Under the pieces are notes generated by a model. The model was not told the DNA's origin. It ran no database searches and saw only the letters and a program-made list of their open reading frames with translations. The translations under genes were made by a program, and so were the position numbers. Below are positions 1 to 7,450 of a stretch of 64,000 nt of DNA, piece after piece (position 1 is the first letter of the stretch; every line of letters begins with the position of its first letter). The DNA comes from Streptomyces xylophagus (GTDB lineage: Bacteria; Actinomycetota; Actinomycetes; Streptomycetales; Streptomycetaceae): positions 15,963 to 79,962 of the forward strand of contig NZ_JNWO01000034.1 in NCBI RefSeq assembly GCF_000716435.1, written 5' to 3'.

Positions 1-1351
1 TTCGCAGCTGGGGGAGGAGTAGTTGCAGGTCTTCGAGGAACAGTTCTGCCAGGTCGGTCGAGAAGCCGTTGCGGCATACGATCCGTAGGACTGAGAGGTC
101 CTGGCGGTTGGCCGGGAAGGTGTATGCCGGGACCAGCCAGCCGCGTTCGCGGAGTCGGCGGGAGACGTCGAACACGTCGTACGCCGTGACGTCCGGGCCT
201 GTGGTGAAGGCGAAGACCGGCAACTCGTCGCCCCGGGTGAGGAGTTTGAAGTCGCCGAGCGCCTGTACTTGTTCGGCCAGGCCTTGGGCCACGTTGCGGG
301 TGGACTGCTGTACGGCGCGGTAGCCCTCTCGGCCGAGGCGCAGGAATGTGTAGTACTGGGCGACTACTTGGGCGCCGGGGCGGGAGAAGTTGAGGGCGAA
401 GGTGGGCATGTCGCCGCCCAAGTAGTTGACGCGGAAGACGAGTTCCTCGGGGAGGGCTTCTTTGTCGCGCCACAAGGCCCAGCCGACACCCGGGTAGACC
501 AGGCCGTATTTGTGTCCCGAGGTGTTGATCGAGGCCACGCGCGGGAGGCGGAAGTCCCAGATCAGGTCCTGGTCCAGGAAGGGGGCGACCATGGCGCCGG
601 ACGCGCCGTCCACGTGGACCGGGATGTCGAGGCCCGTGCGCTCCTGGAGGGCGTCGAGGGCGGCACAGAGGTCGGCGATCGGCTCGTAGGAGCCGTCGAA
701 GGTGGAGCCGAGGATGCCTACGACCCCGATCGTGTTCTCGTCGCACAGCTCGGCCGCTGCTTGTGGGTTCAGGTGGAAGCGGTCGCCCTCCATGGGGACT
801 TGGCGGGCCTCTACCTCCCAGAAGTTGCAGAACTTCTCCCAGCAGACCTGGACGTTGACCCCCATCACCAGGTTCGGGCGGGCGGCCGGGTAGCGGTCCT
901 TGTTGCATTGCATCCAGCGGCGCTTGAGGGCCATTCCGGCGAGCATGCAGGCCTCGCTGGAGCCGGTCGTCGAGCAGCCGACGGCGGCTGAGGGGTCCGG
1001 TGCGTTCCAGAGGTCGGCGAGCATTGCCACGCAGCGTTTCTCCAGCTCCGCCGTGCGTGGGTACTCGTCCTTGTCGATCATGTTCTTGTCCCGGCACTCC
1101 GCCATCAGGACGCCGGCTTCCGGCTCCATCCACGTGGTGACGAAAGTCGCCAGGTTCAGGCGGGAGTTGCCGTCCAGCATCAGCTCGTCGTGGACCAGCT
1201 GGGCCGCCGTCATCGGCGGCAACGGCGTGTCCGGGAGCCGGTGCTTGGGCGGGGCCTCGGTCATGCCGCCGACCGGATTGGCCTCTCCGTAGAAGGGGTT
1301 CACGGACATGGGGCGCTCGTCGGGCTGGTCGGGACCTTTGTGCAACGGCAT
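1..1351 (-). CDS. gadB: Glutamate decarboxylase, 3' end cut by the window edge
   Basis: Cytosolic PLP enzyme that decarboxylates L-glutamate to GABA and CO2, consuming a proton. About 450 codons are visible and the C-terminus runs off the left edge. The PLP lysine is K281 in the motif INTSGHKYGLVYPG, with the cofactor-binding HVDGASGA motif upstream, both as in E. coli GadA/B. The ATG at 1351 has a GGAGG ribosome site a few bases upstream. It lies just downstream of the ClC gene on the same strand, which recalls acid-resistance partnerships of glutamate decarboxylase and ClC antiporters in enteric bacteria; a joint role here is inference. Family assignment is certain, physiological role is not. 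Confidence 0.93.
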   Translation of the reverse strand, partial: MPLHKGPDQPDERPMSVNPFYGEANPVGGMTEAPPKHRLPDTPLPPMTAAQLVHDELMLDGNSRLNLATFVTTWMEPEAGVLMAECRDKNMIDKDEYPRTAELEKRCVAMLADLWNAPDPSAAVGCSTTGSSEACMLAGMALKRRWMQCNKDRYPAARPNLVMGVNVQVCWEKFCNFWEVEARQVPMEGDRFHLNPQAAAELCDENTIGVVGILGSTFDGSYEPIADLCAALDALQERTGLDIPVHVDGASGAMVAPFLDQDLIWDFRLPRVASINTSGHKYGLVYPGVGWALWRDKEALPEELVFRVNYLGGDMPTFALNFSRPGAQVVAQYYTFLRLGREGYRAVQQSTRNVAQGLAEQVQALGDFKLLTRGDELPVFAFTTGPDVTAYDVFDVSRRLRERGWLVPAYTFPANRQDLSVLRIVCRNGFSTDLAELFLEDLQLLLPQLR

Positions 1352-1390
1352 GGGCGTGCCTCCGATAAGGATCAAAAGAACCAACGGGTA

Positions 1391-2674
1391 CTAGCGGACC
1401 GGAGTTCCGTCCGCGCGCAACTGCATCTGAGGCCTCCCGGTCACCAACAGCCAGGCCGGCAGCGAGGCGATGCACAGCAGGGCGAGGATCGCTGGCGAAG
1501 CCACCAGGATCGCGGCCGTGAACAGGCTCACCCAGCCCTGCCTGGTGATCGCCAGGAGCATGCCGAGTACGCCTGCGGCGACCGCGAGTGCCGGGTCCAC
1601 GGCGGGTACGACCGCGTGCGCGAACAGGCCGAACGCGACCCCGATGAAGACGGAAGGGAAGATCCGGCCGCCCCGGAAGCCGCATGACGCGGCGACCAGC
1701 AGCGCCGCCAGCTTCACCACCGTCATCGTCGCGAACTGGCCCGCCGACCAGCCCTCGGGATCCGCCGCCAGCTCCCCGACCTCGTCCAGTCCCTTGAAGA
1801 GCGTCAGATGGCCGCCCACGGCCGCCAGAAGGCCCAGTACCAGTCCACCGGCCGGAAGCGCCAGCATGGGGTGCCCGAGCCGTGAGAAGGCGCCATGGGC
1901 GTATGGGAAGAGGTAGACGGCCGTCATGCCGAGCGCCGCTGCCAGCGGCGCCAGTACTAGGACAGTGAGCAGATCGCCCCATCCCGGGCGGCCGAACGCG
2001 GGCAGGTGCAGGTCGAAGGTCGGATGGGCCACCAAGGTGGTCGTCAGTGCGCCCGCCGACGCTGCCGCGAGCGGCGCGAACACGTTGTCCCACAAGGCGC
2101 CCTTGGTCTGCCGCTTGGCCAGCGCCTCCGAGATGAGCAGTGCCGCCGCCACCGGTGTGCCGAACAGCGCCCCGATCGTCGCCGACTCGGCCAGCGCTCC
2201 CCACACCCCGCCCGGCACCCTGGGCGCCAGCCTGCGTCCCACCCACAGCGCGAGCCCCACGTTCACGGCGATGATCGGGTTCTCCGGGCCGAGACTCGGC
2301 CCGCCCGCGAGCATCAGGGCGGTCGCCAGCAGGAGACCTGGCAGCACCATGGGCGGCAGCGGTACGGCCTCCAGGCCGGTGGTGGCCGGATCGGGACCGG
2401 CATGTCCGGGGACCTTCCACACCACCAGCCCGACCGCGATGCCGGTGGCCGTCAGCATGACGAGCATCCACAGCACCGAGTACCGGCCGATGCCCAGGGC
2501 GTCGGGCAGGTTCTTCCACAGCACGTGCTGAAGCTGCTCGGCCGCCGCGCTCACCCCGAGGAACAGCAGACTCGCGAGCACGCCCACGACGAGAGCGGGG
2601 ACGATCAACGGCAGCAGGGTGCGCGCCGGGGTCGTAGGGGCAACGGGTGCCTGTTGCACGCTGTCCTGGGCCAC
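1391..2674 (-). CDS. ClC-family chloride channel or Cl-/H+ antiporter
   Basis: Integral membrane protein of about 430 residues with roughly ten to twelve hydrophobic segments. Two ClC selectivity motifs are visible: GPENP, the counterpart of GREGP and keeping the gating glutamate, near residue 131, and GFRGGRIFPSVFIG near residue 335. No C-terminal CBS domains are present. The start is uncertain: an upstream TTG at 2695 is in frame, but GTG at 2674 or GTG at 2659 (with AGGA just ahead) look better; 2674 is given. It lies 40 bp upstream of gadB on the same strand, so the two may be co-transcribed. The retained gating glutamate favours an antiporter, but this cannot be settled from sequence. 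Confidence 0.87.
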   Translation of the reverse strand: MAQDSVQQAPVAPTTPARTLLPLIVPALVVGVLASLLFLGVSAAAEQLQHVLWKNLPDALGIGRYSVLWMLVMLTATGIAVGLVVWKVPGHAGPDPATTGLEAVPLPPMVLPGLLLATALMLAGGPSLGPENPIIAVNVGLALWVGRRLAPRVPGGVWGALAESATIGALFGTPVAAALLISEALAKRQTKGALWDNVFAPLAAASAGALTTTLVAHPTFDLHLPAFGRPGWGDLLTVLVLAPLAAALGMTAVYLFPYAHGAFSRLGHPMLALPAGGLVLGLLAAVGGHLTLFKGLDEVGELAADPEGWSAGQFATMTVVKLAALLVAASCGFRGGRIFPSVFIGVAFGLFAHAVVPAVDPALAVAAGVLGMLLAITRQGWVSLFTAAILVASPAILALLCIASLPAWLLVTGRPQMQLRADGTPVR

Positions 2675-2725
2675 GGGCTCACCATAAGCGGGCAAAACGG
2701 ACCCAACATCTTGGAGGCAAAGGGC

Positions 2726-2756
2726 TTGTACCTCACGTGGCGTGAGGCCTCAGCGT
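2726..2756 (+). promoter_or_regulatory. tipA promoter with MerR-type 19-bp spacer and palindromic operator
   Basis: A -35 box TTGTAC (2726-2731) and -10 box CAGCGT (2751-2756) are separated by exactly 19 bp, the lengthened spacer of MerR-activated promoters. The spacer holds a perfect 7-bp inverted repeat CCTCACG-TGG-CGTGAGG (2731-2747). This closely resembles the thiostrepton-inducible ptipA promoter of S. lividans, where TipAL binds its own promoter. Confidence 0.9.
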
Positions 2757-2796
2757 GGAGTGCGGACACAAGAGCGGACACAAGAAGGGAGCGGGA

Positions 2797-3555
2797 GTGA
2801 GCTACTCCGTAGGGCAGGTCGCCGGATTTGCCGGGGTCACCGTGCGCACGTTGCACCACTACGACGACATCGGCCTGCTCGTCCCGAGCGAGCGCAGCCA
2901 CGCGGGTCACCGGCGCTACGGCGACGCCGACCTCGACCGGCTGCAACAGATCCTGTTCTACCGGGAGTTGGGCTTCCCGCTCGACGAGGTCGCGGCCCTG
3001 CTCGACGACCCGGAGACGGACCCCCGCGCGCATCTGCGCCGGCAGCACGAGCTGCTGACCGCCCGGATCGAGAAGCTGCAGAAGATGGCCGAGGCCGTGG
3101 AGCACGCCATGGAGGCACGCACTATGGGCATCAACCTCACCCCCGAGGAACGCTTCGAGGTCTTCGGCGACAAGGACCCCGAGCAGTACGCCGAAGAGGC
3201 CGAACAGCGCTGGGGCGGCACCGAGTCCTACGCCGAGTCGCAGCGCAGGGCCGCCCGCTACACCAAGGCCGACTGGAAACGCCTCCAGGCCGAGGTCGAC
3301 GCCTGGAGCGAGCGCTACGCCACCCTGGTGACCGCCGGCGAACCCGCCACCGCCGAGGCGGCGATGGACCTCGCCGAGGAACACCGCCTGCACATCGACC
3401 GCTGGTTCTACCCGTGCGCGTACGAGATGCATGTGTGCCTCGCCGAGATGTACGTCTCCGACGAGCGCTTCAAGGCGTTCTACGACTCCATGGCCCCGGG
3501 TCTGGCCGAGCACCTCAGGGACGCGATCCTGGCGAACGCGTCCCGCCGCACCTAG
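2797..3555 (+). CDS. tipA: TipAL/TipAS thiopeptide-responsive MerR regulator
   Basis: Autoregulated transcription activator that covalently binds thiopeptide antibiotics such as thiostrepton. The first 70 residues form a MerR winged helix (SYSVGQVAGFAGVTVRTLHHYDDIG), followed by a coiled-coil dimerisation helix and the TipAS drug-recognition domain from about residue 110. The GTG at 2797 gives 252 residues, close to the 253 of S. lividans TipAL; an in-frame ATG further upstream (2755) lies inside the -10 box and is rejected. The in-frame ATG at 3124 is codon 110, the position at which the separate TipAS protein starts in S. lividans. TipAS sequesters drug without binding DNA. Convergent with the UPF0145 gene. 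Confidence 0.95.
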   Translation: MSYSVGQVAGFAGVTVRTLHHYDDIGLLVPSERSHAGHRRYGDADLDRLQQILFYRELGFPLDEVAALLDDPETDPRAHLRRQHELLTARIEKLQKMAEAVEHAMEARTMGINLTPEERFEVFGDKDPEQYAEEAEQRWGGTESYAESQRRAARYTKADWKRLQAEVDAWSERYATLVTAGEPATAEAAMDLAEEHRLHIDRWFYPCAYEMHVCLAEMYVSDERFKAFYDSMAPGLAEHLRDAILANASRRT

Positions 3556-3562
3556 TAGGCGA

Positions 3563-3595
3563 CTGGCCCGGGGGTGTCCACTACACCCGGGCCAG
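3563..3595. terminator. Bidirectional hairpin between tipA and the UPF0145 gene
   Basis: Arms CTGGCCCGGG (3563-3572) and CCCGGGCCAG (3586-3595) with further GGTGT/ACACC pairing inside. It starts 8 bp after the tipA stop and overlaps the last codons of the convergent gene. No T-run follows, which is common in high-GC actinobacteria. Confidence 0.7.
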
Positions 3596-3946
3596 CACCA
3601 CCGCCGTCCCGTAGGCGCACACCTCGGTGCCCACGTCCGCCGCCTCGGTCACGTCGAAACGGAACGCCAGGACGCCATTGGCGCCACGCGCGCGTGCCTG
3701 CTCGATCAGTCGCTCCATGGCCTGGTTGCGGGTCTGCACGAGGGTCTTGGTGAGCCCCTTCAGCTCACCGCCGACCATCGACTTCAGACCGGCGCCGATC
3801 TGGCTGCCGAGATGCCGTGAGCGCACGGTCAGCCCGAACACCTCACCGATCACCTGCTCGACCCGGTACCCGGGAACGTCGTTCGTCGTCACGACCAGCA
3901 CGTCGGCCTGCGGCCCCTGGCCGCCGCCGTATTCGTCGATGCCCAT
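3581..3946 (-). CDS. YbjQ/UPF0145 family protein
   Basis: Small cytosolic protein of 121 residues with the full YbjQ (UPF0145, heavy-metal-binding domain) fold signature: an N-terminal strand LVVTTNDVPGYRV, the conserved VRSRHLGSQIGAGLKSMVGGEL stretch (split by helix breaks), and ARGANGVLAFRFDV. Members form pentamers in solved structures but the biochemical role is unknown. The C-terminal codons form one arm of the shared terminator with tipA. ATG at 3946. Family assignment is firm; function is not known. Confidence 0.9.
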   Translation of the reverse strand: MGIDEYGGGQGPQADVLVVTTNDVPGYRVEQVIGEVFGLTVRSRHLGSQIGAGLKSMVGGELKGLTKTLVQTRNQAMERLIEQARARGANGVLAFRFDVTEAADVGTEVCAYGTAVVLARV

Positions 3947-4090
3947 GGCTCACAGCTTTGTCCTATGCGGCGCACAGTGCATCCTGGAGACACCGGTGGA
4001 ACCTGGGGCGGACACATCGCGTTGATAGCTTTGTGCGGCTGTACCTGGACGCTGGCACCTCCCTCCACCCCTCAGGAGCCCGGAACCGTG

Positions 4091-5008
4091 ATGACGCTCG
4101 CCCTCGGCCCGAGCTGGCTCGATCCGAACACCATGCTCGACAGGTTCGGAATCTGGGGCCTCCTGCTCGTGGTCTTCGCGGAGTCCGGCCTGCTCATCGG
4201 GTTCTTCCTGCCGGGTGACTCCCTGCTGTTCACCTGCGGTCTGCTGATCACCGCGGGCACGCTTGACTTCCCGCTGTGGGCGGCGATCGCGCTGATCTGC
4301 GTCGCCGCGGTCCTCGGCGACCAGGCGGGCTACGTCTTCGGCAAGAAGGTCGGCCCCTCGCTCTTCAACCGCCCGGACTCCCGCCTCTTCAAGCAGGAGA
4401 ACGTGGTCAAGGCGCACGAGTTCTTCGAGAAGTACGGCCCCAAGTCCCTGGTCCTGGCCCGCTTCGTGCCCATCGTGCGCACGTTCACGCCGATCATCGC
4501 CGGCGTCAGCGGCATGAAGTACCGCTCGTTCATCACGTTCAACGTCATCGGCGGCGTCCTGTGGGGCGCGGGCGTGACCCTGCTCGGCTCCTGGCTCGGC
4601 AAGATCGAGTTCGTCAACAAGAACATCGAACTGATCCTGATCCTGATCGTCCTCGTCTCGGTGGTCCCGATCGCCATCGAGTTCCTGCGCGCCCGCTCCA
4701 AGGCCAAGAAGGCCCCCCAGGGGCACGAGGAGCAGCCGGCCGACCCGGCCGCGACCCAGCCGTTCCCGGTCATCATGGACGACTCGACGACCCAGCTCCG
4801 CCGCGTGGACCCCCCTCAGCAGCAGCCCCAGCAGCAGCCCCAGCACAACAACGGCTACGACCAGAACAACGGTTACGACCAGAACGACGGCTACGACCAG
4901 TACTACGCCCAGCCCCAGCAACAGCAGCCGTACCAGCAGCCCTACGGCAACCAGCAGCAGTACGAGCAGTACCCGCCGTACAACAACCAGGGCTATCCGC
5001 AGGCCTAG
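4091..5008 (+). CDS. DedA-family membrane protein with a Gln/Asn/Tyr-rich tail
   Basis: DedA/VTT family membrane protein of about 306 residues. Residues 1-200 carry the DedA core: the membrane-embedded FAESGLLIGFFLPGDSLLF segment with acidic E and D, the FGKKVG linker, and the re-entrant GARFVPIVRTFTP-type motif (here LARFVPIVRTFTPIIAG) with the arginines linked to lipid carrier (undecaprenyl phosphate) recycling in DedA proteins. From about residue 215 there is a cytoplasmic tail rich in Q, N and Y with a repeated NGYDQN unit. ATG at 4091 is used; GTG at 4088 directly before it is equally possible. Convergent with the ThrE-type gene across a dispersed repeat. Confidence 0.92.
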   Translation: MTLALGPSWLDPNTMLDRFGIWGLLLVVFAESGLLIGFFLPGDSLLFTCGLLITAGTLDFPLWAAIALICVAAVLGDQAGYVFGKKVGPSLFNRPDSRLFKQENVVKAHEFFEKYGPKSLVLARFVPIVRTFTPIIAGVSGMKYRSFITFNVIGGVLWGAGVTLLGSWLGKIEFVNKNIELILILIVLVSVVPIAIEFLRARSKAKKAPQGHEEQPADPAATQPFPVIMDDSTTQLRRVDPPQQQPQQQPQHNNGYDQNNGYDQNDGYDQYYAQPQQQQPYQQPYGNQQQYEQYPPYNNQGYPQA

Positions 5009-5013
5009 CTGCA

Positions 5014-5060
5014 GCGCCCCTTTAGGGGCGCGGGGAACTGCGCGACCAGCCACAACGAAC
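5014..5060 (+). repeat. Dispersed Streptomyces intergenic repeat, copy 1
   Basis: Starts with hairpin GCGCCCC-TTTA-GGGGCGC (5014-5031), then GGGGAACTGCGCGACCAGCC. The same sequence recurs inverted at 15331-15372 and as three copies near 63808-63958. It sits between the convergent DedA and ThrE-type genes, where the hairpin could act as a shared terminator. Confidence 0.85.
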
Positions 5061-5108
5061 CCGCACCCGCCAACGCACAAGGCCCCCGAGCTATTAGGCG
5101 CTCAGAAA

Positions 5109-6761
5109 TCAGAACCCCCGAGTCCGCTTAGCAGCCCGCCGAGCCCCCGCCGAAGCCCCCGGAACCCGCAAGAACAACCGCGAGATCTCCGACCCCAGAT
5201 TCACCCCGATGGCGATGGCCATGGCGAGAGACGCCGCCGTGGCCAACGACACCAGCCCCTTGTCGACCTCGTTCTGAGCGATCGACAACAGCCCGAAATA
5301 TGTGGCCGACCCCGGCAACAGGGGCCCGATCGCCGCGGTCGTGTACGGCAACGCCGACGCGAACCGGTACCGCGACAGCAACTGCCCGAACAACCCGACC
5401 AACCCCGCCGCCACGGCCGTAGAGGCAACCGGCGAGATCCCGGCGACGAAGTGCATCGCCCCGTACACAGACCAGGCGACACCCCCGTTGAGGGACACCA
5501 GCAGCACGGTGGACCGTTCCTGCTGCAACAGCACCGCGAAGGTCAGCGACAGCAGGACGGCCGCGGCGATCTGCCACAGCGGCCGCTTGGAGATGCTCAG
5601 CGCGGTGTCCGGATTGAGCTCGGCGCCCAGCTTCACGCCGAAGTACAGGACGATGAGCACCCCGCCCACGATGCCGACGAAGAAGTACATGACCTCCAGG
5701 AGCCGGGCCGCCGCGGTGATGTAGAAGCCGGTCAGCCCGTCCTGCACGCCCGCCACCAGCGCCCGCCCGGGCAGCAGCGCGAACAGCCCACCGGTGATGA
5801 CCGCGGAGGCCTTCACATCGACGGCGGCGACCGTGAGGGCGACCCCTATCGCGGCCGGCGGCATCGCGGCGACCGTGAACTGGTAGAACTCCGGCAGCCC
5901 GCGCCCCGCGCACAGCCACGCCAGCCGGTCCCCGAGCATCGCGCCGAGCGCGGCGGCGAAGAACACGACGACATCGCCGCCGACGAGCACGGAGGCGGCG
6001 CCCGCGAGCAGCCCACTGGCGCCGGTGAGGACCCAGCCGGGGTACGGGTGCCGGTTGCGCCGCATCTCGGCGAGGCGGCGGTAGGCGTCCTCCAGGGAGA
6101 GCGCCGTCTCCGGGTCGCTGAGGTCCTGGACCAGCCGGAACACGGCCGCGAGCCGCGTGTAGTCGGTGCCCCGGCGGCGCACGGTCCGGGACGCGGTCAC
6201 CGGATCGTCCACCAGGGAGGGCTGATAGGAGATCGAGAGGAGGGTGAAGGTGACGGTCGGCTCGCAGCGGTCGAGGCCGTAGGAGCGGCAGACCGCGAAC
6301 ATCGCCGCCTCCACGTCCTCGGCGCCCTCCCCGCCCGCGAGCAGCAACTCGCCGATGCGGAGCGTCAGATCGAGCACGCGCGGTACTGCGGGCCCGCTCT
6401 CGTCCTGCTTCTGCACCGGCTCCGGCGCGGGCCGCTCGGTCACCGGCATCCGCAGCATCGTGCGCATCCGGTCCTGCCAGGGCACGTCCTTGGTGAGGCT
6501 GACGAGAGGGATGCCGGTCGGCGGGGTGAAGGCGGGCGGCGCCTCTCTGGCGCTGTAGGTGTTGGGCGGACTGAACGCCGACCCCTCCGACTCGTCGACG
6601 GCCGGTGCCGCCGCCACGTCGAGCCCGCGCGGAACGGCGAACTCGGATGTCGTAGAAGACTCCCCGTCGACGGCCGTGACCGCCGCTTCGACCCCCGGGG
6701 GAGCAGTGAACGCACTCCTGGCCTCGTCCGACTGCGACTTGCGGTCCTCCGCGTCCGTCAC
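5109..6761 (-). CDS. ThrE-type threonine/serine exporter
   Basis: Membrane protein of about 550 residues in the ThrE (DUF1212) family, whose Corynebacterium member exports threonine and serine. A disordered, acidic and Ser/Pro-rich N-terminal region of about 110 residues precedes the conserved soluble ThrE domain (LRIGELLLAGGEGAEDVEAAM, then CEPTVTFTLLSISY) and about ten membrane segments covering both ThrE halves. The upstream GTG (6785) has its GGAG abutting the codon; GTG at 6761 has AGGGAG nine bases upstream and is preferred. Monocistronic, ending against the convergent DedA gene. The transported substrate is inferred from the family. Confidence 0.88.
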   Translation of the reverse strand: MTDAEDRKSQSDEARSAFTAPPGVEAAVTAVDGESSTTSEFAVPRGLDVAAAPAVDESEGSAFSPPNTYSAREAPPAFTPPTGIPLVSLTKDVPWQDRMRTMLRMPVTERPAPEPVQKQDESGPAVPRVLDLTLRIGELLLAGGEGAEDVEAAMFAVCRSYGLDRCEPTVTFTLLSISYQPSLVDDPVTASRTVRRRGTDYTRLAAVFRLVQDLSDPETALSLEDAYRRLAEMRRNRHPYPGWVLTGASGLLAGAASVLVGGDVVVFFAAALGAMLGDRLAWLCAGRGLPEFYQFTVAAMPPAAIGVALTVAAVDVKASAVITGGLFALLPGRALVAGVQDGLTGFYITAAARLLEVMYFFVGIVGGVLIVLYFGVKLGAELNPDTALSISKRPLWQIAAAVLLSLTFAVLLQQERSTVLLVSLNGGVAWSVYGAMHFVAGISPVASTAVAAGLVGLFGQLLSRYRFASALPYTTAAIGPLLPGSATYFGLLSIAQNEVDKGLVSLATAASLAMAIAIGVNLGSEISRLFLRVPGASAGARRAAKRTRGF

Positions 6762-6803
6762 TCCGTAGCACTCCCTGAACGACACCTCCAGTGATCCTCA
6801 GTA

Positions 6804-6867
6804 TGCGCACAGACATGCAAACGGGCCGCACGCGTGCGCGTGCGGCCCGTTTGCATGTCTGTGCGCA
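6804..6867. terminator. Very long perfect hairpin after ppa
   Basis: Perfect inverted repeat with 31-bp arms (6804-6834 and 6837-6867) and a 2-nt centre, core CAAACGGGCCGCACGC. It begins 6 bp beyond the ppa stop on the minus strand and precedes the ThrE-type gene. It should block read-through in both directions; no T-run. Confidence 0.85.
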
Positions 6868-6873
6868 GAGGGC

Positions 6874-7365
6874 TCAGTGGCCGCCCTGCTCCTTCAGTCG
6901 CTTGTACGACCGCTCGATCTCCGCCTCGGCGTCCGTACGGCCCACCCAGTTGGCACCCTCGACCGACTTGCCGGGCTCCAGGTCCTTGTAGACCTCGAAG
7001 AAGTGCTGGATCTCCAGGCGGTCGAACTCCGACACGTGGTGGATGTCACGCAGGTGCTCCACACGCGGGTCGGACGCCGGGACACACAGCAGCTTGTCGT
7101 CGCCGCCGGCCTCGTCGGTCATCCGGAACATGCCGATCGCGCGGCACTTGATGAGGCAGCCGGGGAAAGTCGGCTCCTCCAGGATGACCAGCGCGTCCAG
7201 CGGGTCGCCGTCCTCGCCGAGAGTGTTCTCGACGAAGCCGTAGTCGGCCGGGTAACTGGTCGAGGTGAAGAGTCGACGGTCCAGGCGGATCCGACCGGTC
7301 TCGTGGTCCACCTCGTACTTGTTCCGCGAACCCTTCGGGATCTCGATCGTGACGTCGAACTCCAC
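6874..7365 (-). CDS. ppa: Inorganic pyrophosphatase
   Basis: Family I soluble pyrophosphatase, hydrolysing PPi to two phosphates and pulling biosynthetic reactions forward. 163 residues, normal for bacteria. The metal-binding signature DGDPLD is at residues 52-57, with the substrate-binding [10 protein letters not shown] at 9-18. Two in-frame ATGs upstream lack a ribosome site; GTG at 7365 has a strong GGAGGAG six bases upstream and begins [12 protein letters not shown], the usual actinobacterial N-terminus. Divergent from the PBP4-type gene, as ppa and the carboxypeptidase are in M. tuberculosis. Confidence 0.96.
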   Translation of the reverse strand: MEFDVTIEIPKGSRNKYEVDHETGRIRLDRRLFTSTSYPADYGFVENTLGEDGDPLDALVILEEPTFPGCLIKCRAIGMFRMTDEAGGDDKLLCVPASDPRVEHLRDIHHVSEFDRLEIQHFFEVYKDLEPGKSVEGANWVGRTDAEAEIERSYKRLKEQGGH

Positions 7366-7450
7366 CGGTGGCTCCTCCATGATCAGCACATAGTTCTGGT
7401 GGTTAAGTGTCCCTCACGCAGGTGTGTGATCGCGAAAGGGGCTGGTGGTC

